Notes under the pieces: generated by a model | Told to the model about the DNA's origin: nothing | Database searches by the model: none | What the model saw: only the letters and a program-made list of their open reading frames with translations | Made by a program: the position numbers and the translations under genes | Part shown: in pieces, positions 9,201 to 15,524 of the stretch | Layout: every line of letters begins with the position of its first letter | Position numbering within the stretch: position 1 is the stretch's first letter | From: Tetmemena sp. SeJ-2015 | Lineage: Eukaryota > Ciliophora > Spirotrichea > Sporadotrichida > Oxytrichidae | Assembly: GCA_027382625.1 (NCBI GenBank) | Contig: JAJKFJ010023571.1 | Span: 1 to 64,000 of the forward strand | DNA length: 64,000 nt | Direction of reading: 5' to 3'

Positions 9201-9603
9201 GGATTGGTACACCAATGTCAACAATCGTAGTATCGCCAACTTGCAAATCGTTATTGAGGGTACAACAGATTACAATGCCGCCTCCACGAATAAATTGAAC
9301 AATAAGAAAATTGGGCAATTTAATTTCGATGGTTTAGCTGCCAAGTTTGATCAAGCCCGCGCTGCAAATCCTTCATTAACAAGTTGGGCACTGTCGTCAT
9401 CTTTGCTGGAATTTTATTTGGCCGGAAGTGATACGTCTGCAATCGGTGGTGATCTAGCTTACCAGTACGCAAAAGTCGGAAATCTATCAGGCTTCAGTAT
9501 GATCCCAGCTTTGAATATCATCTCCAATGCTCAATATGGATCAACGAGTCAAACTTTGCAGCCTGTATCAAGTTTAAAAGATACGACAGTTAGTTTGGTG
9601 TGA
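6232..9603 (+). CDS. RTX protein C-terminal 1,120 residues: Ig/cadherin-like domains, RTX and VENLTLTG repeats, secretion tail
   Basis: The longest uninterrupted piece. It has three putative-Ig/cadherin-like domains at about 6235-6470, 7180-7460 and 7480-7770, each with the pattern FTDxDxGDxLTY...LPSWLSFN...TRTFSGTP. The first two are separated by RTX repeats and an HCBP-related module (6480-7130). From 7780 come LTGGAGNDTLSGLAGND nonapeptides, then four VENLTLTG modules of exactly 243 bp, another RTX block, and a final HCBP-related domain (9040-9260). The last 110 residues (AASTNKLNNKK to TTVSLV) are non-repetitive and presumably include the uncleaved type I export signal. Ig-like domains plus RTX repeats favour an adhesin or surface protein over a cytolysin, but this is only inference. 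Confidence 0.75.
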   Translation: MFNFTVPATSFSDMDVGDTLTYSAALADGSPLPAWLSFNPTTRTFNGTLNTTETIYLQVTVEDSGKLQTSTSFAIYLDQDQTISGTAASDTLRGGIGNDMIYGLAGNDTLYGGYGSDTLVGGLGDDYYSIEDEGDVIVESLNEGDDFVRSSASYTLSDNVERLALDGGSDLDATGNALNNGLWGNEGSNVLTGAKGNDYVSGGLGNDTYVFNRGDGQDTIDNKDLIAATDAVRFAGNIIDTEVVAVKSGNTLFLKIKGTTDQIGISNYYAANTTLNGEAADYKIDKVEFSNAVTWNQAMIQTMVDRAANNKAPTLGTAVPNQVTTVGTAYTLTIPVNTIVDTDVGDSVSYNLKMQDGSALPSWLSFNSNTRLLSGIAAAANVGTLNLTLWGTDNFGLAVGQSLKMTVNAANRTPVLAVSLVDQTAPLSSAFTYTVPSTSFTDPDAGDVLTYTATLADGSALPSWLSFNAGTRTFSGTPSTMGTISVKVTAKDTGNLSVSDVFDVVVNVANLTLTGTSGADTLTGGAGNDTLSGLAGNDKLTGNAGNDVLDGGVGTDTLQGGLGDDTYVVDVATDVVTENLNEGIDTVKSSVTLTLANNVENLTLTGATAINGTGNALNNVLTGNSAVNALDGGVGADTLAGGAGNDIYTVDNLNDVIVENANEGADQVNSSITYTLSANVENLTLTGTSNINATGNAAANVLTGNAGNNVLDGGVGNDSMVGGAGNDTYVVDSSSDTVTEAASAGTDLVQSSVSYTLGTNLENLTLTGTANINATGNTAANILFGNSGNNVLDGGTGADTMTGGAGNDIYVRDNASDVITENANEGVDQVKSSLTYTLIANLEALLLTGSTAINGTGNELDNLLTGNSGKNVLNGAAGNDILQGGAGDDTLTDTAGKNIFDGGAGIDLITAGIANDFIAGGLGNDTITTGTGVDVVAFNRGDGMDTLVASTGKDNTLSLGKGIKYADLLFKKSGNDLILVTGTSEQVTMKDWYTNVNNRSIANLQIVIEGTTDYNAASTNKLNNKKIGQFNFDGLAAKFDQARAANPSLTSWALSSSLLEFYLAGSDTSAIGGDLAYQYAKVGNLSGFSMIPALNIISNAQYGSTSQTLQPVSSLKDTTVSLV
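7905..8876 (+). repeat. Four tandem 81-codon (243-bp) VENLTLTG modules in the RTX gene
   Basis: The codon beginning the xENLTLTG strand falls at 8026, 8269, 8512 and 8755, exactly 243 bp apart each time. Each unit reads as GGxGNDTYVVDxxxDVVTENxNEGxDxVxSSxTYTL, then NVENLTLTG, then INxTGNxxxNxLxGNSGxNVLDGG. The fourth copy has diverged (NLEALLLTG). Exact periodicity with protein-level divergence indicates duplication of a folding unit. Such repeats are also likely places for assembly collapse, so the copy number may be underestimated. Confidence 0.85.
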
Positions 9604-9632
9604 GTTTGTAGAAGTTAGCAAAAGTATGTAGA

Positions 9633-9670
9633 TATAGAGATTGCTTAGATTCGTCAAAGCAATTTCTATA
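9633..9670 (+). terminator. Hairpin after the RTX gene
   Basis: TATAGAGATTGCTT at 9633-9646 pairs with AAGCAATTTCTATA at 9657-9670, giving 14 pairs including one G-U around a 10-base loop. It lies 30 bases after the RTX stop and is a reasonable transcription end. There is no good T-run after it, so it may be Rho-assisted or a processing hairpin. Confidence 0.45.
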
Positions 9671-9738
9671 TTCTGCTGAAGCAACTAACTAGTGTGATTC
9701 TATTTTTGTCTACACGTAGGATTTATTTTGTTGTTGCT

Positions 9739-10937
9739 TTAAGATGAACAGCAATATGTCGACCAGGCTTCAATTAGGCCTCTCCGTTGGTCAAGAAGAT
9801 CAGTGCGATGGTAGGCCGCTTCAACTTTGTTTTGCACAGCATGCGCTAAAGAACGCTCGGCGAGATCTCTGGAATAGCCATTTTCACTACACCAGTCTCG
9901 AAAACTAGATCTAAATCCATGTGCGGTTGCAAATCGTCCTAGAGTATCGCTTTTCGCTTTTACTCGTCTTAAGAAAGAGGTGAGAACCATATCTGATAGT
10001 TCCTCCTGTTTTCGTGGAGACGGGAAGACTAATTCTCTATGAAATCCCTCTTGGGAACGCAATATATCAATAGCTCGTTTTGAAAGAGGAACACGATGTA
10101 CTTGCTTAGCCTTCATACGTTCAGCAGGAATAATCCAAGTCTCTTCCTGAAAGTCAACTTCCGACCATGTCATACCTCTAACTTCGCCGGAACGTGCCGC
10201 AGTTAGTATTAGGAATTCAAGCATAGGTCGTGTGACGTCATACCTATTTCCTTCCCTTAAATGCGTTTTTATAAACAGTGGCAATTCTGTCCAAGGCATT
10301 GCAGGTTGATGTTTGGTTCGAACCGATTTACTAGGCTGAGGTGGTACCCAGGTGTTTACTACTTCTCCCAGGGTTGGATTGACAATACTCATGTCCCCAG
10401 CCCAAGCCATAACCGCTGAATGCGTTGCTTTCCTCGGTGGCTTTTTTCAAAGGGAAAGTCTAGCCAAATTGGTCGCAAAGTGTCAGCAATATGCCTTGGT
10501 TGAATTAGATCAAGGGATAATTTTCCTATAATGGGAAACACATACTGTTCAAGCGTGTTAATCCACTGCTGTCCATGCTTATCATTCTTCCAGCTTGGAG
10601 AGAGCTCCGCATGCAAGAGTTTTGAAGCCTCTTGGAATGTTGGTACTCTCAGTTCTTTTTTATTTTTTGCTTTTTCGTCTAATGGGTCAATCCCTTGTTC
10701 AATTTGAGATCGCATTTCAAGGGCTGCTTTTGCGGCTTGTGCTATGCTAATTTCAGGGTAGCTACCTAATCCCGCATTTCTACGTTTTTGAGTTACAGGA
10801 CTGACAAAGCGTAAGACCCATTTTCCCGATCCTTTGGTGTTTGATGGATGTAACGCTAAACCAGTCACACCACCATGCGGAAGAATTCCGGATTCAGAAT
10901 TAATTGAGCGTGCTTTTACATCTGTTAATGTGGCCAT
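9739..10937 (-). pseudogene. P4-type tyrosine recombinase/integrase, one frameshift
   Basis: The N-terminal part (10937 down to about 10400) has the DUF4102-like arm-binding domain (LTDVKARSI, GLALHPSNTKGSGKWVLRF) and part of the core-binding domain. The C-terminal part (about 10410 down to 9739) is the catalytic domain, with Arg in TAARSGEVRG, HGFRSSFRDW (H-x-x-R), a LAH motif and the probable nucleophile Tyr in EAAYHR. The two halves overlap in different frames around 10395-10420. A single missing base there (near QRI/VMAWAGD) explains the break. The full length would be about 400 residues, as usual for this family. Such enzymes insert genomic islands into tRNA 3' ends. The gene starts about 170 bases from a tRNA-Ser 3'-end remnant at 11106-11119, the arrangement expected for an island integrase. 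The frameshift may be an artefact. Confidence 0.85.
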
Positions 10938-10964
10938 TTGTTTTACAAGTGCAGTCGAAAATGT

Positions 10965-10987
10965 CAGTATGCCATCCAGTATGCCAT
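10965..10987. repeat. Direct repeat CAGTATGCCAT x2 upstream of the integrase
   Basis: CAGTATGCCAT occurs at 10965-10975 and again at 10977-10987, so the repeat period is 12 bases. The pair lies just upstream of the integrase start (10937) and between it and the presumed attachment site. Short direct repeats in this position often serve as arm-type binding sites for the integrase or a directionality factor. That function is inferred. Confidence 0.5.
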
Positions 10988-11105
10988 TTTTAACTTGCTT
11001 TTAATAGCAGTTATTGGATTTTGTTGGACTTGAATTTCTATAAGTGTATGATTTTTAATGAATTGTTGTTATAGTTTGGACTGTGTTGGAACATTTCTAA
11101 GCAGA

Positions 11106-11119
11106 CACCGTCTCCGCCA
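11106..11119 (+). other. tRNA-Ser 3'-end remnant: candidate island attachment site (attR)
   Basis: The stretch CACCGTCTCCGCCA matches the 3' acceptor half, discriminator G and CCA of a Burkholderiales tRNA-Ser whose 5' end begins GGAGACG. No T-loop, anticodon arm or 5' half precedes it, so this is not a complete tRNA. It is followed 11 bases later by an intrinsic terminator, as tRNA genes usually are. A tRNA 3' tail separated from its gene and sitting beside an integrase is the classic right-hand junction of a tRNA-targeted island. The intact tRNA-Ser would then lie to the left, outside the window. Confidence 0.5.
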
Positions 11120-11129
11120 AAGAATTGGT

Positions 11130-11161
11130 GCCCGCTTAACGAAAGTTAAGCGGGCATTTTT
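11130..11161 (+). terminator. Intrinsic terminator
   Basis: An 11-bp perfect stem, GCCCGCTTAAC (11130-11140) and GTTAAGCGGGC (11145-11155), with a GAAA tetraloop, followed by ATTTTTC. It is probably the original terminator of the tRNA-Ser gene whose 3' end remains at 11106-11119. Nothing else immediately upstream needs a terminator on this strand. Confidence 0.8.
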
Positions 11162-11304
11162 CTTTTGTTTGTTTGCATTTGTTGGCCTGCAAAAAATTAG
11201 CTTACAAAAAATTATTTTGCGTGTACGCTGTCTTTTTTCAGTAAATCTGTCTTGAAATTCATTTGAGCTTCGTCTATTGTGCAATGCACCAATAATAACA
11301 AGGA

Positions 11305-13186
11305 ATGCAATTGGCTCACGATCACACCAAGAGCAGCTTGTCTGCACTGACTTTAGCTGCAATCGGTATCGTTTACGGCGATATCGGTACTAGTCCTTTA
11401 TATACCATGCAAGAAGTATTTGATCATAAGCATGGCTTGTCTTTAACCCCTGAAAACATACTAGGGATTGTGTCGCTGATTCTTTGGGGACTGATTTTTA
11501 TCGTCTCTTTAAAGTACGTAACGCTAGTTCTGCGTGCAAATAATCGTGGCGAAGGCGGGATTATGGCACTGGCAGCACTGACTTTGGAGTCGGTTGGTAA
11601 AAACTCTAAAATGTATTTTCCTCTGGTGATTTTGGGGGTGATAGGGGCTTCATTATTTTACGGTGATGGCGTGGTGACGCCGGCGATGACCGTGTTGTCG
11701 GCGATTGAGGGGATCAAAGTTGCGACTCCAGCGCTCAAGCCTTTTGTGGTGCCGATTACCTTAGTGATTTTGATCGCTTTATATCGGTGCAATCAGAGGT
11801 ACGGCAACTATCGGCAAATTTTTTGGGCCTGTCATGGTGTTGTGGTTTGCAGTTTTGGCGGCAATGGGAATTTATAATATTTTGCGAGTGCCGGCGATTT
11901 TGGAAGCGTTTAATCCTATCCATGCACTGGAGTTTTTGTATTATCACCGCTGGGCTGCCTTCATTGCACTGGGGGCTGTTGTACTTGCTTTTACTGGTTC
12001 CGAGGCCTTGTATGCTGACATGGGGCATTTTGGTGCAAAACCGATACGCACGGCATGGTTCTTGATTGTGTTTCCTGCTTTGGGTTTAAATTATTTGGGG
12101 CAGGGTGCGTTGCTGATGATTGAGCCGACGGCTGTTTCTAATCCATTTTTTAATCAACTGGGCGATTGGAGTATCTACCCTCTAGTTGTGCTGTCGACGA
12201 TGGCAGCGGTGATTGCATCGCAAGCGACGATTTCAGGCGCATTTTCTATGACCAAGCAGGCAATCTCGCTTGGTTTCTTGCCTCGTATGAAAATTATTCA
12301 TACCTCATCGAAAGAGATTGGGCAGATCTACATTCCTGTCGTAAATTGGTTGCAACTTGCTGCAGTAGTTGGTGCTGTGATTGGCTTTGGATCTGCGTCA
12401 AATTTGGCATCGGCATACGGTATCGCCAATACAGGTACGATGTTGGTGACTTCTATTTTGACTTTCTTCGTCATTCGCTATGGTTGGAAATACAATCTTG
12501 CGCTGTGTATTGCGTCGACTTCCTTTTTCTTGTTGATTGATATTTCTTTGTTTTCGTCGAACGCGATGAAGTTTTTCAGCGGCGGTTGGTTCCCGATTGC
12601 GCTTGGTTTCGGTATTTGTGTGGTGATGTTGACATGGCGTCGTGGACGTTCACTAGTGTTTGATAATTTGAAGAAGCATGCGATTCCGTTGGAGGAGTTT
12701 TTGGAGTCTTTGTTTATTTCTCCTCCGGTGAGAGTTGCTGGTACTGCAGTATTTCTTCGTGGTGAGGCTGATGGTGTGCCGCATGCCTTACTGCACAATC
12801 TTTCTCATAATAAGATTTTGCATGAGCGGGTTGTTTTTATTACTTTGCACAATCGAGAAATCCCGTGGGTGCCTTTTTCAGAGCGCATCAAGGTGACTGA
12901 TCTGAAAAATAACTGCTTTCAAGTTGATGTCTATTATGGGTTCAAAAATGAACCAGATATTCCTAATGCGTTGGCACTGTGTGCACCGTTTGGCTTAGAG
13001 TTTGAACCATTGGAGACTTCGTACTTTATTTCGCGTCAGACCATTATTTCTAGTCCTGGAGGTGGGATGGCGATGTGGCGTGAAGGCTTGTTTGTGACTA
13101 TGTCGAGAAACGCAAGGGATGCAGCGGATTATTATCAAATTCCAAGTAATCGAGTGATTGAAGTTGGAGCGCAGGTTGAGATTTAA
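11305..13186 (+). CDS. kup: Low-affinity potassium transporter Kup (interrupted by one frameshift)
   Basis: Inner-membrane K+ uptake protein (K+/H+ symport) of the KUP/HAK/KT family. The N-terminal part (11305 to about 11790) holds the family signature AAIGIVYGDIGTSPLYTM and the GEGGIMAL loop. The second part (about 11800-13186) holds the remaining membrane helices (ALYADMGHFGAKPIRTAW, YLGQGALL) and the C-terminal cytoplasmic domain. Frames change between 11785 and 11815, where LIALY should lead into GTATIGKFFGPVM; one indel is enough. The total length of about 625 codons is normal. The ATG at 11305 fits the usual family start, although the AAGGA before it is closer than ideal. It is monocistronic, between the island junction and tRNA-Arg. 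Confidence 0.9.
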
Positions 13187-13308
13187 AATGGCGGCAATAC
13201 TAATGATTCCGAGCTTTACTCGATGTGTATTCGTCAGTTCAAAATCAGGCTTGAAATGATTTAGCTATGAATTATTGAACAGGACTTATAAAAACCAAAT
13301 TGCTATGC

Positions 13309-13314
13309 TATAAT
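13309..13314 (+). promoter_or_regulatory. -10 element of the first tRNA-Arg unit
   Basis: TATAAT lies 11 bases before the mature tRNA 5' end, with a weak TTATAA at 13286-13291 (17-base spacing) as the -35. The same TGCTATAATCTT context is repeated before the second tRNA-Arg, where TATAAT is at 13594-13599. Each tRNA therefore appears to have its own promoter. Confidence 0.65.
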
Positions 13315-13324
13315 CTTGTTCTTC

Positions 13325-13401
13325 GCGGCTGTAGCTCAGCTGGATAGAGTACTTGGCTACGAACCAAGGGGTCGTGGGTTCGATTCCTGCCAGCCGCACC
13401 A
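13325..13401 (+). tRNA. tRNA-Arg (anticodon ACG), copy 1
   Basis: A 77-nt cloverleaf with acceptor GCGGCTG/CAGCCGC, anticodon stem CTTGG/CCAAG with loop CTACGAA (ACG, read as ICG), T-loop TTCGATT and encoded CCA. It decodes CGN arginine codons after A34-to-I editing by TadA. The sequence is identical to copy 2 at 13610-13686. Confidence 0.97.
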
Positions 13402-13406
13402 GATTT

Positions 13407-13438
13407 AAGGGATTAGATGAAAATCTAATCCCTTTTTT
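13407..13438 (+). terminator. Terminator of tRNA-Arg copy 1
   Basis: Stem AAGGGATTAGAT (13407-13418) and ATCTAATCCCTT (13423-13434) around a GAAA loop, followed by T's. The matching terminator of copy 2 differs at one base pair, an A-T here and a G-C there. Confidence 0.9.
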
Positions 13439-13593
13439 CGTATCAGGCATCTATTTCGGTGAATCGGATTACTTGATGCGTATGCTAAAACATGCAGATT
13501 GTCTTTATTGAGGAATCGGCAGAAATCCAGCGTGTTCGTACTTGCTTGGATGAAATTCTTAGGTAAATACTTCATATTTGCATTTTGTTCTGC

Positions 13594-13599
13594 TATAAT
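13594..13599 (+). promoter_or_regulatory. -10 element of the second tRNA-Arg unit
   Basis: A TATAAT in the same TGCTATAATCTT context as upstream of copy 1. A possible -35, TTCATA, lies at 13571-13576 with 17-base spacing. Confidence 0.6.
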
Positions 13600-13609
13600 C
13601 TTTTTCTTC

Positions 13610-13686
13610 GCGGCTGTAGCTCAGCTGGATAGAGTACTTGGCTACGAACCAAGGGGTCGTGGGTTCGATTCCTGCCAGCCGCACCA
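13610..13686 (+). tRNA. tRNA-Arg (anticodon ACG), copy 2
   Basis: Identical in all 77 positions to the copy at 13325-13401, with the same promoter context and its own terminator. The duplicated unit, from promoter to terminator, is about 285 bp from its counterpart. The spacer between the two units is not duplicated. Confidence 0.97.
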
Positions 13687-13691
13687 GATTT

Positions 13692-13723
13692 AAGGGGTTA
13701 GATGAAAATCTAACCCCTTTTTT
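13692..13723 (+). terminator. Terminator of tRNA-Arg copy 2
   Basis: Stem AAGGGGTTAGAT (13692-13703) and ATCTAACCCCTT (13708-13719) around GAAA, followed by a T-run. Compared with copy 1, the sixth pair is G-C instead of A-T, so both strands of the stem changed together. Confidence 0.9.
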
Positions 13724-13793
13724 CATTTTGGTGATCAAAATGCAGCGGGAATTCCGCCACTTTGAATTGATCACATTGTGTTGATTGCAATTG

Positions 13794-14225
13794 TTAATCT
13801 ATTTTCTCAATTATTTCTCTTAAACTCCAGTTTGCTGGAAGTGGGTAGTCAGAATTTTGAATTGTGCTCGGTGTTTGATCGAGCCCCAGTCGTTGCAGGC
13901 AATCTTCCAAGGAAGAAATGAGACGATTGACTAAATTGGCATCTGGAAGCATGGTTCCTAAGAACAGAAGTTTGCTTTCATATTGAATTAGGATCGTCGG
14001 GAAGTTCTCAATATCAAGCGCGTCAACTAAGTCTGCGTGATCTTCAATATCTATCCATGCAAAGCACTTCTCTGGATGTGCATTCTGTAATAAATCAAAT
14101 GCCTCACGATAGGATTTGCAGGTTCCGCACCACGCTGCACAAAGGCAGGTAATGAACCATGGACTTTCTTTTAGTTTGTTTTGAATTGCGACCAAATCAT
14201 CGCTGATATAAGTTTGAGTATTCAT
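13794..14225 (-). CDS. Thioredoxin-family protein
   Basis: A 143-residue cytoplasmic protein with the thioredoxin fold. FITCLCAAWCGTCKSYREAF carries the WCGTC (CxxC) redox centre at about residues 33-37, and the cis-proline region is FPTILIQYESKLLFLG. There is no signal peptide. It probably reduces disulphides in a specific partner; the target is unknown. It is transcribed on the minus strand, convergent with the tRNA-Arg units and divergent from tsaB 100 bases away. The length is close to that of the short thioredoxin-like proteins common in Burkholderiales beside tsaB. Confidence 0.8.
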   Translation of the reverse strand: MNTQTYISDDLVAIQNKLKESPWFITCLCAAWCGTCKSYREAFDLLQNAHPEKCFAWIDIEDHADLVDALDIENFPTILIQYESKLLFLGTMLPDANLVNRLISSLEDCLQRLGLDQTPSTIQNSDYPLPANWSLREIIEKID

Positions 14226-14325
14226 AGGCTTTATTTTAACCGATCAAAGTTTATGCTTGTATTGGACGGCTTTAATCTGACGCAAATCCGGTGCTTCTAG
14301 CTGAAGTACGCGGTAAAATAGCGGA

Positions 14326-15012
14326 ATGACGATCCTCTTAGCTCTCGAAACTTCAACTGATCTGGCTTCAGTTGCTTTAATTTCTGATCAGCAAATTACT
14401 CAACGTGATTTGACTGGTGTTCAAACCCATTCTTTTGGCTTACTGCCTGCTGTACAAGAATTATTGCAGCAGGCTGGAATTGGTATCAACCAATTGAATG
14501 CAATTGCATTCGGTTGCGGCCCTGGCGCATTCACCGGTGTACGCACCGCGTGCGGAGTTGTGCAAGGATTGGCCTTTGGTTTGCAGCTTCCTGTGTTGCC
14601 AGTGGTTAGCCTGCTGGCGATGGCTGAGGCTGCAAGAATGCATCATCGCTACGAGAATGTAGTTTGTTGTTTGGATGCGCGTATGTCGGAAGTTTATTGG
14701 GCACATTATCAATGGCATGATGGTGATTGGCGAGAGTTACATGCACCAGATTTAAACGTGTTAGAGCATGTGGTGGTCTATGCGAAAAATCATACGGCCA
14801 AGCTTGTGCTTGGACATGGATTAGATTTGACGAATTATGCAAATGATTTGCCAAACGTGTCAGAAATGCCGCATGCGAAATACATCGCAAGCATTGCTGA
14901 GAGACATTTGCAATTAGGTTTACAAGTCGATGCTTCGCAAGCGCAGCCACTTTATTTGAGAAACAAAGTAGCGTTAACTACGGCAGAACGTGGTTCGGCG
15001 AATGCGCTATGA
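14326..15012 (+). CDS. tsaB: tRNA threonylcarbamoyladenosine biosynthesis protein TsaB
   Basis: A 228-residue ASKHA-fold protein, the partner of TsaD and TsaE in making the universal t6A37 modification of ANN-decoding tRNAs. LLALETSTDLASVAL at residues 4-18 is the N-terminal phosphate-binding-like strand. GCGPGAFTGVRTACGV at about 65-80 is the dimer/TsaD interface signature. The C-terminal half is divergent, as usual for TsaB. It overlaps rimI by 4 bases (ATGA, 15009-15012), so the two are translationally coupled. The promoter is probably within the 100-base gap shared with the thioredoxin gene. The reading frame is intact. Confidence 0.93.
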   Translation: MTILLALETSTDLASVALISDQQITQRDLTGVQTHSFGLLPAVQELLQQAGIGINQLNAIAFGCGPGAFTGVRTACGVVQGLAFGLQLPVLPVVSLLAMAEAARMHHRYENVVCCLDARMSEVYWAHYQWHDGDWRELHAPDLNVLEHVVVYAKNHTAKLVLGHGLDLTNYANDLPNVSEMPHAKYIASIAERHLQLGLQVDASQAQPLYLRNKVALTTAERGSANAL

Positions 15013-15524
15013 GTGGAAACATTCAATCAATTGCAGAATTTGCTAAGTGCCAGTTTTGTATTCTTGGTATAGAGGATTTGGATGAAGTTTTGGCGATTGA
15101 GCAGGCGGTCTATACCCATCCTTGGACTTATGGAAATTTTGTCGATACTTTGCAAAATGCGCATGAGGCATATGGGATTCGTGATGATCAGGGGGAGTTG
15201 GTCGCCTATTTCTTTTTAATGCCAGTGGTTGATGAATTTCATTTGCTGACCTTTGCTGTTCACGCGAAAAAACAAAAATTAGGGTACGCCTATATTTTGT
15301 TGAAGAAAATGTTGCAGATTGCAAGCGAGAAGCAGTTTGTTTCCATCATGCTTGAAGTTCGTATCAGTAATCATCGAGCGATCTCAGTGTATCAACGATT
15401 TGGATTTGAGGAGATCGGGCGCCGTAAGGGATATTACCCCGCACAAGATGGATTAAGAGAGGATGCAATCGTGATGCGTATTGCGGTTCCGGCTAATAAT
15501 AACTCTATTCAGAATGAATCATGA
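15009..15524 (+). CDS. rimI: Ribosomal protein S18-alanine N-acetyltransferase RimI
   Basis: A 171-residue GNAT acetyltransferase. After a divergent N-terminal extension, the domain starts at FCILGIEDLDEVLAIEQAVYTHPW, the substrate loop typical of RimI. The acetyl-CoA site is less canonical than usual (VHAKKQKLGYAYILLKKML instead of Q/RxxGxG/A), and RISNHRAISVYQRFGFEEIGRRKGYY is the expected C-terminal signature. It acetylates the N-terminal alanine of S18. It sits inside a coupled tsaB-rimI-UDG-like operon; the stop overlaps the next start at 15521. The gene is intact. Confidence 0.9.
   Translation: MSGNIQSIAEFAKCQFCILGIEDLDEVLAIEQAVYTHPWTYGNFVDTLQNAHEAYGIRDDQGELVAYFFLMPVVDEFHLLTFAVHAKKQKLGYAYILLKKMLQIASEKQFVSIMLEVRISNHRAISVYQRFGFEEIGRRKGYYPAQDGLREDAIVMRIAVPANNNSIQNES

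Larger units (their letters stand above)
839..9603 (+). pseudogene. Giant modular RTX/calcium-binding secreted protein, reading frame interrupted (whole locus)
   Basis: One gene of about 2,900 codons is the best explanation for the consecutive fragments 839-1036, about 1150-1999, about 2000-2130, 2169-4016, 3980-5068, 5069-6220 and 6200-9603. They keep the same orientation and module logic and change frame at about 1030-1210, 2000, 2140, 3980 and 6200, with one in-frame TAA at 5066-5068. The ATG at 839 has a good ribosome site (AAAGGAAAG, 826-834) and overlaps nothing. Modules in order: N-terminal cap, EF-hand-like aspartate-rich region, blocks of GGxGxDxLx nonapeptides alternating with HCBP-related segments, Ig/cadherin-like domains, four exact-period VENLTLTG repeats, and a C-terminal non-repetitive tail expected to hold the type I secretion signal. 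Such proteins bind calcium outside the cell and serve as adhesins, S-layer proteins, enzymes or cytolysins. No enzymatic or pore-forming domain is recognised here. The breaks may be sequence errors. Confidence 0.8.

Noticed and set aside
8736..9239. Long minus-strand open frame opposite the RTX C-terminus (also 7581-7901 and 7929-8171)
   Set aside because: These are mirror frames of the Gly/Asp-rich repeats, with low-complexity Pro/Ser/Val composition and no ribosome site.
11069..11119. A complete tRNA or tmRNA gene at this place
   Set aside because: Only the 3' acceptor tail is present; no T-arm, anticodon arm or 5' acceptor half can be folded upstream.
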